Assembly: GCA_018376535.1 (NCBI GenBank)
Contig: JAHABC010000023.1
Span: 1-20,526, forward strand
Source: Ruminococcus sp.
Lineage (GTDB): Bacteria > Bacillota > Clostridia > Oscillospirales > Ruminococcaceae
Reading direction: 5' to 3'
DNA: 20,526 nt
Positions 7,101-13,986 of this stretch are shown in pieces; positions within the stretch are counted from its first letter, which is position 1, and the number at the start of each line of letters is the position of its first letter. The notes under the pieces are model-generated. The model was given only the letters and a program-made list of their open reading frames with translations, made no database searches and was not told the DNA's origin. The position numbers and the translations under genes are program-made.

Positions 7101-7677
7101 TATCTTTGTTTTCGATACTGAAGTTTATTCTAATACTGGTGGACAAGCATCTAAATCTACACAGACTGGTGCTATCGCTCAATTTGCTGCTGCTGGTAAG
7201 GTAGTTAAAAAGAAAGACTTAGCTGGTATTGCTATGAGTTATGGCTATGTATACGTTGCTCATATCGCTATGGGAGCTAATCCTGCACAATGCTTGAAGG
7301 CTATTCAAGAGGCTGAGGCTTATGATGGTCCATCATTGATTATTGCATATGCTCCATGTATCAACCACGGTATCAAGAGCGGTATGGCTACTGCTCAAGC
7401 TGAGGAAAAGAAAGCCGTTGAAGCTGGTTATTGGCATCTATATAGATACAACCCTCAACTAAAACTTGAAGGTAAAAATCCATTCTCACTAGATAGCAAA
7501 GCCCCTAAGGTTGATGAAAAGTATAAAGACTTCTTAATGGGTGAAGTTCGTTATAACTCTCTAGCACGTTCTAACCCTGAAAGAGCTGAAAAGTTATTTA
7601 ATCAAGCACTTGCTAACGCTAAGGAAAGATACGACTATCTACAAAGATTAGTTACACTATACGGCACTCAAGATTAA
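4126..7677 (+). CDS. nifJ: Pyruvate:ferredoxin (flavodoxin) oxidoreductase, single-chain PFOR
   Basis: This 1183-residue homodimer-type PFOR oxidises pyruvate with CoA to acetyl-CoA and CO2 and reduces ferredoxin in the cytosol. The order is complete. The N-terminal domain has YPITPSS at residues 28-34. The gamma-like domain has FGHTPIKS (466-473). A two-cluster ferredoxin domain has CVQCNNCSYVCP (C694, C697, C700, C704) and CTGCGVCANVCP (C750, C753, C756, C760). The TPP domain has GDGWAYDIGFGG (969-980) and NTGGQASKST (1003-1012). The proximal cluster ligands are C817, C820, C845 and C1078. The C-terminal extension is present. The start ATG has GGAG 8 nt upstream. It is monocistronic between its own promoter and terminator, and probably highly expressed. 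It diverges from the FTR-thioredoxin operon, which would consume its product, reduced ferredoxin. Confidence 0.98.
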   Translation: MSRKMKTMDGNNAAAWASYPFTDVAAIYPITPSSVMAEVTDQWSAKGQKNLFGDPVRVAEMQSEAGAAGTVHGSLSAGALTTTYTASQGLLLMIPNMYKIAGELLPCVIHVSARCVASHALNIFGDHSDIYACRQTGFAMLCSSNPQEVMDLGAVAHLSTIKGRVPFIHFFDGFRTSHEIQKIETWSQEDLKDMLDMDAAQAFRDRALNPEHPVLKGTAQNPDIFFQAREACNKYYDAIPSIVEDYMNQVNAKIGTNYKLFNYYGAEDAEQVIIAMGSVNDTIEETIDYLNAQGQKLGLIKVRLYRPFCADKLVEAIPSTVKKISVLDRTKEPGSLGEPLYLDVVASLKGTQFESVPVFTGRYGLGSKDTTPAQIKAVFDNTSKKRFTIGIVDDVTNLSLEEGEALDSAPHGTTACKFWGLGADGTVGANKNSIKIIGDHTDMYAQAYFAYDSKKSGGVTVSHLRFGHTPIKSTYLINRADFVACHNQSYISKYDMVSDIKPNGTFLLNCQWSTMEELEKHLPGQVKRYLAQNNINFYTIDGVDLGIKTGMGTRINTILQSAFFKLANIIPFEDALNYMKEAAKNSYLKKGEDVVKKNWDAIDAGYQNIVKIDIPDSWKDAQDTKMGMDKATGDNKKLIDFVNNIQQPCNAQKGDKLPVSTFVDMADGTFPQGSAAYEKRGIAVNVPNWISEKCVQCNNCSYVCPHAVIRPFAFTDDEVANAPKQTVAVDFKPKAIDGMKFVMGVSVLDCTGCGVCANVCPTKALDMQSLDSQLDQQEVFNYAVKTSDKPEIVEKFKESTVKGSQFLQPMLEFSGACAGCGETPYAKLVTQLFGDRMYIANATGCSSIWGGSAPSTPYTTNKAGKGPAWANSLFEDNAEYGYGMFLAQNTLRNRAINKVKALYEVAGKEETKKLIENYLDTLNDSKANAIATEKMVKAIQDCGCGKPEALEVLKAKDYLSKKSMWIFGGDGWAYDIGFGGLDHVIASGENVNIFVFDTEVYSNTGGQASKSTQTGAIAQFAAAGKVVKKKDLAGIAMSYGYVYVAHIAMGANPAQCLKAIQEAEAYDGPSLIIAYAPCINHGIKSGMATAQAEEKKAVEAGYWHLYRYNPQLKLEGKNPFSLDSKAPKVDEKYKDFLMGEVRYNSLARSNPERAEKLFNQALANAKERYDYLQRLVTLYGTQD

Positions 7678-7707
7678 TAACTTAAAATTTTTATAATATA
7701 TTACTCT

Positions 7708-7741
7708 AAGACGGATTTCTTTTAAAGAGTCCGTCTTTTTG
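7708..7741 (+). terminator. Intrinsic terminator after PFOR
   Basis: AAGACGGA (7708-7715) pairs with TCCGTCTT (7730-7737), followed by a T run. It lies 30 nt beyond the PFOR stop. Confidence 0.9.
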
Positions 7742-7777
7742 TAACTACTTATTTTCCTATTTTTGAGTGTTCAACTA

Positions 7778-7806
7778 TTGACAATTAAAAAATAATATGC
7801 TATAAT
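7778..7806 (+). promoter_or_regulatory. Promoter of the DUF2079-type gene
   Basis: A fully consensus promoter: TTGACA (7778-7783), 17 nt, TATAAT (7801-7806), plus an extended -10 TG. It gives a leader of about 95 nt. Confidence 0.9.
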
Positions 7807-7907
7807 ATAATGGCAATCTGTAAAAAATCATGATATATAATATATATCTAGAAATATATTGCGTTTTTTATGGTTGTAATACATTATTTTATAGAAAGGA
7901 TTTTCTT

Positions 7908-9950
7908 ATGGATAATAACTTGAATGATAATCCAAATGAAGTTGGTTTGAGTAAAGAAGAGTTTGAAACGTCTAGTGATACTAAAAAACGGAAACTTCCT
8001 AGTCTATCTAATTTAGATTTTGGTTCTAAAATAAAGTCTATAAAGTGTACTCTTAATAGTATAAACTTTATGGATATAATTGTTAGATTATTCGCCTCTT
8101 ACTTTATTATGATGCTATATGTAACTTCTAGGATAGAAGAAAAATTCTCAGAGTTGAGTTTTGGTACAAATATAGATATTCCTAACTTTATAAAACAACT
8201 TATGATGGTATTTGTACTATTAACATTCTCTAACTTTTGTGTATCTAAGTTTTTAAATACTAAACTTAATACTGATGGCTACTTTTTAGGAACATCTGTA
8301 ATGTTATATGGACTTTTAACTGTTTTTAGGTTGAATAACTTCTATTATGCTTTAGGTGTATCTATAGTAGTTACGTTGATAATGGTCTTTTTACTACATA
8401 ATGATTACTTTAAAGAGTTCGCTACGCTTAGTAAACATCAAACATTGTTTATTGTAGGAATATTATTTGTAAGTTTTGCAATATATATTGGCAGTTTATG
8501 TGTATATAGATATCTATGTTACACGACATCTTGCTTTGATTTTGGAATATTCTGTCAAATATTCTACTATATGGTGCATGATGGTCTTCCAAATACTACA
8601 TGTGAGAGAAACTATTTACTTTCTCATTTTGCCGTACATTTTTCACCAATATACTATCTATTAGTACCAATATTTGCAATATTTCAAAGTCCAATAACTT
8701 TGTTAGTATGTCAAACGCTAATAGTGGTTAGCGGAATAATTCCATTATACTTAATATGCAAAGATTTTAAATTTTCCAACGCCTGTACTATTGGATTATG
8801 TTGTATGTTCGTATTTTCACCAGCATTAATATCGTCTACATTTTTTGATTTCCATGAAAATAAGTTCTTGGTTCCTTTGATTTTATGGCTATGCTGGGCT
8901 ATTCAAACTAAACATACTAAGTTGATGTATATGTTTGTAGTATTAACTCTTTTAATTAAAGAAGATGCTTTTATATATGTTAGTAGTATAGCTTTATTTG
9001 TAATAACATCTAATTTGAACTACAAACCAAAACTAAACTATTCTACAGATAGTACTTCTAGTAAAGATAAACCTAAAAACTATATTGTATTGCACGGTAT
9101 AATAATGTTGATTATAGCTTTAGCATACTTTTTTGTAGTATCTAAACTTATGGAAAAGTATGGCTTGGGTGTTATGGACAATCGTTATAGCAACATTATG
9201 ATGGAATCTGATAAAGGTCTTTTAAACGTAGTTAAGACTATACTATTAAATCCAGCTTTAGCTATATACGAATCTTTTTCTGAAGATAAGATGTTATTCT
9301 TTTTACAGATGGTAGTTCCATTATGCTTCTTGCCTTTTGCAAGTAAAAAGATATCTCATATATTCTTGTTAGTGCCTTTCTTTATAGTAAACTTAGTTTC
9401 CGATTATCCATATCAAACAGAAATAGGATATCAATACGTTTGTGGCGTTACTAGTATGTTGATATACCTATCGGTATTGAACCTACATGAAATGAAAACC
9501 GTTCCTAAAAAATATTTCGTAACGGTCTGTATGTGCTTCTCGATAGTCTTTGGAACTATGTACGCTTCCGACAAGTTAGTATACTTCGATTCATATAATA
9601 ACTACTATGGCAGAATTATGCGTCTAAACAATATTCTATCTAGAATACCTCAAGATGCCTCAGTTGAAACTACTACTTACTTTGTCCCTCAACTATTTAA
9701 TCGTAAAGATTTATATATGCTGGAAAATAAAGAACCTCCTTACGAACCTACCGACTTTATAGCTATTAAGGTTGGCTCTGGTCAAGAAGATTTTACAGAA
9801 GATAAAATCCAATGGGCTATAGACAACGGCTATGAGTTCTATAATGGCTATACCGATTTAATATATGTCTTTGTTAAGTCCGAATATATAGAAAATCATT
9901 CCGAAATACGACAGTATCAACGAAGTTCGCCTATAGTGGTTGAGGAGTAG
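7908..9950 (+). CDS. Polytopic membrane protein, DUF2079 family
   Basis: The protein has 680 residues from the ATG at 7908, chosen because AAAGGA lies 7 nt upstream; a longer frame from 7830 has no ribosome binding site. A hydrophilic N-terminus of about 50 residues is followed by roughly a dozen hydrophobic segments, then a soluble C-terminal part of about 120 residues. The core carries the features I associate with DUF2079: a Phe-Asp-Phe-Gly-Ile-Phe-Cys-Gln stretch, the His-rich SHFAVHFSPIYYLL, FFDFHENKFLVPL, and LLIKEDAFIYV. DUF2079 proteins resemble GT-C type membrane glycosyltransferases of the mannosyltransferase/ArnT kind, but their substrate is unknown. The acidic and aromatic residues after the first loop (FDFG) would suit an active site (inference). 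It is monocistronic, between a consensus promoter and a strong terminator. Confidence 0.85.
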   Translation: MDNNLNDNPNEVGLSKEEFETSSDTKKRKLPSLSNLDFGSKIKSIKCTLNSINFMDIIVRLFASYFIMMLYVTSRIEEKFSELSFGTNIDIPNFIKQLMMVFVLLTFSNFCVSKFLNTKLNTDGYFLGTSVMLYGLLTVFRLNNFYYALGVSIVVTLIMVFLLHNDYFKEFATLSKHQTLFIVGILFVSFAIYIGSLCVYRYLCYTTSCFDFGIFCQIFYYMVHDGLPNTTCERNYLLSHFAVHFSPIYYLLVPIFAIFQSPITLLVCQTLIVVSGIIPLYLICKDFKFSNACTIGLCCMFVFSPALISSTFFDFHENKFLVPLILWLCWAIQTKHTKLMYMFVVLTLLIKEDAFIYVSSIALFVITSNLNYKPKLNYSTDSTSSKDKPKNYIVLHGIIMLIIALAYFFVVSKLMEKYGLGVMDNRYSNIMMESDKGLLNVVKTILLNPALAIYESFSEDKMLFFLQMVVPLCFLPFASKKISHIFLLVPFFIVNLVSDYPYQTEIGYQYVCGVTSMLIYLSVLNLHEMKTVPKKYFVTVCMCFSIVFGTMYASDKLVYFDSYNNYYGRIMRLNNILSRIPQDASVETTTYFVPQLFNRKDLYMLENKEPPYEPTDFIAIKVGSGQEDFTEDKIQWAIDNGYEFYNGYTDLIYVFVKSEYIENHSEIRQYQRSSPIVVEE

Positions 9951-9962
9951 TTAAGTTTTATT

Positions 9963-9993
9963 AAAATCCATGGGTATATCCGTGGATTTTTTT
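9963..9993 (+). terminator. Intrinsic terminator after the DUF2079-type gene
   Basis: A stem of about 10-11 bp (from 9963 to 9990, with one T-G wobble and a 6-nt loop) is followed directly by a run of seven T residues. Confidence 0.88.
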
Positions 9994-10005
9994 ATCCTTT
10001 ATTAA

Positions 10006-10040
10006 AAAAAGATATCCTTTAGTACAAAGGATATCTTTTT
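10006..10040. terminator. Bidirectional terminator between convergent genes
   Basis: A perfect 15-bp inverted repeat (10006-10020 with 10026-10040) has a 5-nt loop. It has an A run on one side and a T run on the other, so it can stop transcription from both strands. It is the only terminator visible for metG, which puts the tRNA-like element at 10060-10145 inside the metG transcript. Confidence 0.88.
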
Positions 10041-10060
10041 AACATGGTGTAATATCTTTT

Positions 10061-10145
10061 GTGTTGTAGGGATTTGAACCCTAGATTTTTTTAAATAAAA
10101 ATCCTTTACTCATAAGCAACCATGACAAATTTTAGAGTTTGCAGT
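10061..10145 (-). other. tRNA-like 3' half (T-arm and acceptor strand), degenerate or atypical
   Basis: On the minus strand, directly after metG, there is a perfect tRNA T-arm. A 5-bp stem TAGGG/CCCTA encloses the loop TTCAAAT, with the conserved TTC, A58 and G53-C61 and a C at position 48. It is followed by seven bases that could be an acceptor 3' strand (CAACACA) and an A discriminator, with no CCA encoded. Upstream is a hairpin like a long variable arm (GATTTTT with AAAAATC, near 10084-10103). However, I find no matching acceptor 5' strand (TGTGTTG) and no convincing D-arm or anticodon arm. It could be a tRNA remnant, an attachment-site relic, or a tRNA mimic in the metG 3' UTR. Confidence 0.4.
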
Positions 10146-10167
10146 TTGCACCATTATATAAAAAACA

Positions 10168-12108
10168 CTATCTAATTTTAGCACCACAAGGGATACTATC
10201 ATCTAGGATAAGTAACTTAGCAGAACCATCAGGCATATCGGCACAGCATAGCATACCGTTGCTTTCTACGCCACATAGTTTTACTGGCTTTAGATTTGCT
10301 ACTATTTGAACTTTCTTACCAACTAAATCTTCTGGCTTGTACCATTGAGCAATTCCAGATACTATCTGTCTACCGCCCATGCCGTCATCTATTTGGAAGC
10401 ATAGTAGCTTTTTGGATTTCTTAACCTTTTCAGCAGAGATAATCTTACCACAACGGAGTTCTACTTTAGCAAAATCATCAATAGTAATTTCAGGATTTAA
10501 TACTATTTCTTGTTTTTCTTCTTGAGGTTTTTCTACAGTTTCATTGGCTTTAGCTTCGATATCTGCTAACATCTTTTTGGCATCTATACGTTGGAATAGT
10601 GCTACAGATTTATTTACTACAGTTCCTACTTGTAGACCTCCGAAGTTTTCAAGGCTGTCGTAGTCGGTAACGGAAGTGTTAAGCTGTTCTAAGATAGCTT
10701 TAGAGGTATCTGGCATAAATGGAGATAGTAAAATAGCAATGTATCTAATGCTTTCAAGGAGGTTGTATAGTACGGTAGCTAATCTAGACTTATTATCTTC
10801 AGACTTTGCTAGAACCCATGGAGTAGTTTCATCAATGTACTTATTGCTACGTCTTGCAAGGTTAAAGATTTCGTTTAGGGCATCGGATACTCTAAAGGTA
10901 TCCATAAGTTTGTCCACCTTAGCCACGGTGTTTAAAGCTGTAGATTTCAACTCATCGTCTATAGGTGAGTGTTCAACTGGAGAGAGTATCTCACCGTTAA
11001 AGTACTTGTTAGTCATATCTATGGTACGCTTTACCAGATTTCCTAAAGTGTTAGCCAAGTCGGAGTTATAACGTTCTATAATAGTTTCATATGTGATAGA
11101 ACCATCTTGAGCGTATGGCATTTCCGATAGTAGATAGTATCTAACAGGGTCTACGCCTAGTAGGTTTACCAAGTCGTCTGCATAGATTACGTTTCCACGG
11201 GATTTAGACATCTTGTCAGTACCAAATAGTAGCCAAGGGTGTCCGAATACTTGTTTTGGAAGTGGTTCACCTAGAGCCATCAACATACAAGGCCAGTATA
11301 TAGTGTGGAAACGTAGGATATCTTTACCTATAATGTGAACGTCAGCAGGCCAATACTTTTTATACTGTTCGCTAGGATTTTCGGTATCGTAGCCAAGAGC
11401 AGTAATATAGTTAGATAGTGCGTCTATCCAAACGTATATGACGTGTTTATCATCAAAGTCTACTGGAATACCCCACTTAAAAGATGTTCTTGATACACAC
11501 AAATCTTGAATGCCTGACTTGATAAAGTTGTTAACCATCTCTTTTTTACGGCTTTCTGGATATATAAAGTCTGGATTGCTCTCAATATACTGTTCTAGTT
11601 GCTTTTGATACTTACTCATAGCAAAGAAATAGGCTTCTTCTTTAGTCTTTTTGACTTCTCTGCCACAGTCTGGACACTTGCCATCTTTAAGTTGAGTTTC
11701 AGTCCAAAAACTTTCACATGGAGTGCAATACCAACCCTCGTACTCACTTTTGTAGATATCGCCTTGGTCGTATAGCTTTTTGAAAATCTTTTGTACGGTC
11801 TTTTCGTGATAGCTGTCAGTAGTTCTAATAAAGTGGTCGTAGGTGGTGTTTAGTATGTCGCATATGGATTTTATCTCACCAGATACTTTATCTACATACT
11901 CTTTAGGCGATACTCCAGCCTTTTGAGCGTATTCTTCAATCTTTTGACCGTGTTCGTCAGTACCAGTACACATAAATACGTCAAAGCCTAGTAATCTTTT
12001 GTATCTAGCGATGGCATCTGTTAGGACTATTTCGTAACTATTGCCAATGTGTGGCTTCCTAGATGTGTATGCTATAGCAGTAGTAATATAATACTTTCCT
12101 CTGTTCAT
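10168..12108 (-). CDS. metG: Methionyl-tRNA synthetase
   Basis: This 646-residue class I aminoacyl-tRNA synthetase charges tRNA-Met in the cytosol. The Rossmann HIGH motif appears as HIGN (residues 20-23, after TTAIAYTSRKP). The CP domain has a single zinc knuckle, with C128, C131, C145 and C148. The catalytic loop KMSKS is at 299-303. The helical anticodon-binding domain spans about 345-500. The C-terminus (about 540-646) is an EMAP/Arc1-type tRNA-binding OB domain (DFAKVELRCGKI, GIAQWYKPEDLVGK, NLKPVKLCGVESNGM), which also dimerises these enzymes. The start ATG has AAGGAGG 7 nt upstream. A consensus promoter lies 35-65 bp upstream. I found no T-box or SAM riboswitch signature in the leader, so the gene appears to be under simple promoter control. 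Confidence 0.98.
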   Translation of the reverse strand: MNRGKYYITTAIAYTSRKPHIGNSYEIVLTDAIARYKRLLGFDVFMCTGTDEHGQKIEEYAQKAGVSPKEYVDKVSGEIKSICDILNTTYDHFIRTTDSYHEKTVQKIFKKLYDQGDIYKSEYEGWYCTPCESFWTETQLKDGKCPDCGREVKKTKEEAYFFAMSKYQKQLEQYIESNPDFIYPESRKKEMVNNFIKSGIQDLCVSRTSFKWGIPVDFDDKHVIYVWIDALSNYITALGYDTENPSEQYKKYWPADVHIIGKDILRFHTIYWPCMLMALGEPLPKQVFGHPWLLFGTDKMSKSRGNVIYADDLVNLLGVDPVRYYLLSEMPYAQDGSITYETIIERYNSDLANTLGNLVKRTIDMTNKYFNGEILSPVEHSPIDDELKSTALNTVAKVDKLMDTFRVSDALNEIFNLARRSNKYIDETTPWVLAKSEDNKSRLATVLYNLLESIRYIAILLSPFMPDTSKAILEQLNTSVTDYDSLENFGGLQVGTVVNKSVALFQRIDAKKMLADIEAKANETVEKPQEEKQEIVLNPEITIDDFAKVELRCGKIISAEKVKKSKKLLCFQIDDGMGGRQIVSGIAQWYKPEDLVGKKVQIVANLKPVKLCGVESNGMLCCADMPDGSAKLLILDDSIPCGAKIR

Positions 12109-12143
12109 TGGAAATCCTCCTTAAAATATTCATGATTAACTTA

Positions 12144-12172
12144 ATTGTACTACATATTAGATACTTTGTCAA
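12144..12172 (-). promoter_or_regulatory. metG promoter
   Basis: TTGACA (12167-12172), 17 nt, TACAAT (12144-12149) on the minus strand. The -10 overlaps a TTGTAC motif that recurs through the neighbouring intergenic region. The leader is about 30 nt, too short for a riboswitch. Confidence 0.85.
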
Positions 12173-12596
12173 ATACTTTCTACTACTAAGAAATACATAC
12201 TTTTACGACTTTGGAGTCCATGACATAAGGTGTACCAAAAATATTTGGATTGTCTTTATACTGTACAATGAGTGTACAAGATTATCCGTAAAGTATACCA
12301 GAAATAATGATTTTTATACAAGAACTGTACAAGACGTTTCACATACATATGTGAATAGAGCATAAATCTTGTATAGTTTTATAGAAAAAGTATCTTTTAG
12401 ATTATATATATCTAAATTATAAATTAAAAAATATTTAAATACTCAATAATGTAGCCCAAAGTGTACAAGATTACTCATCAAACCACATAACTACGAGATA
12501 TACCTTGTACGCTTTTATTTAAATTTTAAATCTGGAACATTTTTATTTAAATCTAGTACACCTCTTGTACAGTTAGGATTAAATTTGGTACACCTT
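12173..12596. repeat. Gene-free stretch with clustered TGTACA-type motifs
   Basis: No gene is convincing in this block between the metG promoter and the LRR gene stop. It contains TGTACA at 12262, 12273, 12326, 12462 and 12566, plus near copies (CTTGTATA at 12368, CTTGTAC at 12504, GTACAC at 12555 and 12588, GTACC near 12232). The 14-mer AGTGTACAAGATTA occurs twice (12271-12284 and 12460-12473). There is also a repeated TTTTATTTAAAT pair (about 12513 and 12541) and one 18-base palindrome. No terminator for the LRR gene is evident here. The repeats are degenerate and could be operator sites or a decayed repeat array. Confidence 0.5.
12338..12355. promoter_or_regulatory. 18-base palindrome TTCACATA-CA-TATGTGAA
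   Basis: Perfect 8-base arms flank a CA centre. The core ACATACATATGT is shared with a palindrome beside the XRE gene (16801-16814), which suggests a common DNA-binding protein. Confidence 0.45.
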
Positions 12597-13631
12597 TCAA
12601 TTGAACCATAAGTTCTTATAGATATCCTTAGTATGCAGTAGGTTAATTATATCCAACGCTTGATTATCTTCTAAGGTTGTAAGGGTATCTAGTATAGTAG
12701 CGGATATAATATCGGCTTGATTACCCACCCCGAACTTACCTATAAATGCTGAAAGTATCTCTAACTTGAACTTGTACAACTCATTATGAGTTTTAGCATA
12801 ATCTAGCACGTTAAGGCTACACATGGATTTAATACCCTCGGGAGTTACTTCGTACGGATAGTACGTTACAAGACTATCGTTTGGACAGATATCCTTGATT
12901 TTAATCTGTAGTGCTTGATTGTCTAAACTTTCTAAGTTTGGAATGTATCTATTAGGATTTTCTACAATAAGCTCTGCTTTGGATAGACTATCCTTACACG
13001 TTAACAGATTGATAATAGTCTTGAATACCATTTCTGAAGTTGCATATTTAGTGAAAATCTTTATAAAACTTAGACTATAGAACGGCAGTTGAACCTTTTG
13101 TAATCTAATAGGACTATCATCAAATTGGATAGTATAGTTATCTGTAGTTAGAAACTTTAAGCAATCCTCACTTAAGGGAATGTTCGACTTTTTAACGATA
13201 TCTATACGGCTTTCTGTGATAACGTTTGGAACTGTATCTAATGCCGTAGGAAGTTCAAAGTTGATATTGCTTACAGTAGTACCATCGGTAATGGTGAACT
13301 CCTTTAGATTATTACAACCTAAAAAGGCATCTTCACCTATAAATAAGATATCACTAGGAGCAGTAACCTCAACTAGATTTAAACACTTGCAGAAACAACC
13401 CTCATATATAGCCGTTACGCTATTTGGTAGGATAATCTTTTGTAGACTTATGCAACCAAAGAACGCCCAATATCCAATGGATACCACGCCATCTGGGATA
13501 ATAACCTCCTTAATGCAAGGGTTCTGTTCAAATGCCCACGAACCTATTGCAATAGTTCCATTTGGAATAGTAACTACCTCATCACTACCTAGATACTTTT
13601 CTATAATGTTATTTCTAATAATAAAATCCAA
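12597..13631 (-). CDS. LRR_5 (BspA-type) leucine-rich repeat protein without signal peptide
   Basis: This 344-residue protein starts at a TTG (13631), supported by GGAGG 8 nt upstream and a consensus promoter. There is no signal peptide or membrane span, so it is probably cytosolic. Residues 15-125 hold about four or five LRR_5 units of roughly 23 residues, with the pattern IPxGxxxIGxxAFxxCxxLxxIxIP. The rest (about 130-344) is a mostly helical domain I do not recognise, containing a DNYTIQFDDSPIRLQKVQLPFYSL segment and several short helices. The combination suggests a protein-interaction module plus an unknown C-terminal domain. Its promoter spacer contains TACATCTTGTATAC, related to the TGTACA motifs downstream. 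The fragment of an XRE regulator lies just upstream on the opposite strand, suggesting that the gene once had its own divergent regulator. Confidence 0.82.
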   Translation of the reverse strand: MDFIIRNNIIEKYLGSDEVVTIPNGTIAIGSWAFEQNPCIKEVIIPDGVVSIGYWAFFGCISLQKIILPNSVTAIYEGCFCKCLNLVEVTAPSDILFIGEDAFLGCNNLKEFTITDGTTVSNINFELPTALDTVPNVITESRIDIVKKSNIPLSEDCLKFLTTDNYTIQFDDSPIRLQKVQLPFYSLSFIKIFTKYATSEMVFKTIINLLTCKDSLSKAELIVENPNRYIPNLESLDNQALQIKIKDICPNDSLVTYYPYEVTPEGIKSMCSLNVLDYAKTHNELYKFKLEILSAFIGKFGVGNQADIISATILDTLTTLEDNQALDIINLLHTKDIYKNLWFN

Positions 13632-13666
13632 TATAAAGACCTCCTATGTATAATGCTAACATACTA

Positions 13667-13695
13667 ATTATAGTGTATACAAGATGTACTGTCAA
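13667..13695 (-). promoter_or_regulatory. Consensus promoter of the LRR gene
   Basis: TTGACA (13690-13695), 17 nt, TATAAT (13667-13672). The -10 and the ribosome binding site region are homologous to the leader of the GRAM operon (16748-16788): both carry TAAAGACCTCC and ACATACTAATTATA (plus-strand sense), 25-27 bp apart. Confidence 0.85.
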
Positions 13696-13724
13696 CACAC
13701 TTTTTTGTGTATTGTAGGGTTCAC

Positions 13725-13820
13725 AATGAAACTCTAAACCAATTAATAGATACTTGCCCTAATGAAAAAATATTTTACTTAGAAGAATTAGTTAAAATCT
13801 ACATTAAAAGCGTGAAATGA
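13725..13820 (+). pseudogene. 3' remnant of an XRE-family regulator gene
   Basis: These 96 bases encode 31 residues plus a stop (NETLNQLIDTCPNEKIFYLE and on to KSVK). They align without gaps to the C-terminus of the intact XRE protein at 16855-17184 (bases 17089-17184). Only three residues differ, while the DNA differs at about 16 positions, mostly silent, so the copy was under selection for some time before it was lost. The whole HTH part and the start are missing: the remnant begins 30 bp from the LRR promoter. It is the trace of a duplicated regulator module. Confidence 0.85.
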
Positions 13821-13829
13821 AAATTTTTT

Positions 13830-13980
13830 CTTAGTCAGGGAATGGTCGAAAAGTTTTTGAAAAACTCTCCAAAGTTTATCTACTGCCGAGTTTGAATAGA
13901 AAACCTCTGATATGAGTTCAATTATTGCTACATCTGGCAAGATGTCAAAGTCCGTAGATACTTTCTCTACGGACTTTTTT
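13830..13980 (+). other. Hairpin-rich gene-free stretch ending in a terminator
   Basis: Between the XRE remnant and the NPCBM gene stop, the plus strand can form AGTTTTT-G-AAAAACT (near 13850), ACATCT-GGCA-AGATGT (13930-13945) and then the terminator hairpin. An open minus-strand frame here (13788-14018) lacks a ribosome binding site and would read through the terminator, so I do not call it. The stretch may be the 3' end of the former XRE transcript or a small structured RNA. Confidence 0.35.
13947..13980 (+). terminator. Strong intrinsic terminator, mainly plus strand
   Basis: A 12-bp perfect stem (13947-13958 with 13966-13977, loop of 7) is followed by a T run to 13980. On the minus strand only a short T run follows, but the hairpin may still stop the convergent NPCBM operon, whose stop is at 13987. 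Confidence 0.88.
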
Positions 13981-13986
13981 ACAAAC

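Noticed and set aside
10112..10145. A CTCTAAA string beside the tRNA-like element, resembling the anticodon loop of tRNA-Pyl
   Set aside because: The flanking bases do not form a 5-bp anticodon stem around a 7-base loop, the distance to the T-arm is far too long, and no pyrrolysine genes are present.
12109..12200. T-box or SAM riboswitch in the metG leader
   Set aside because: The leader from the -10 at 12144 to the ATG is only about 30 nt, and no T-box sequence is present on the minus strand.
12108..12365. Plus-strand open frame of 85 codons opposite the metG leader
   Set aside because: It overlaps the metG start and promoter, lacks a ribosome binding site, and its start falls on the metG initiation codon region.
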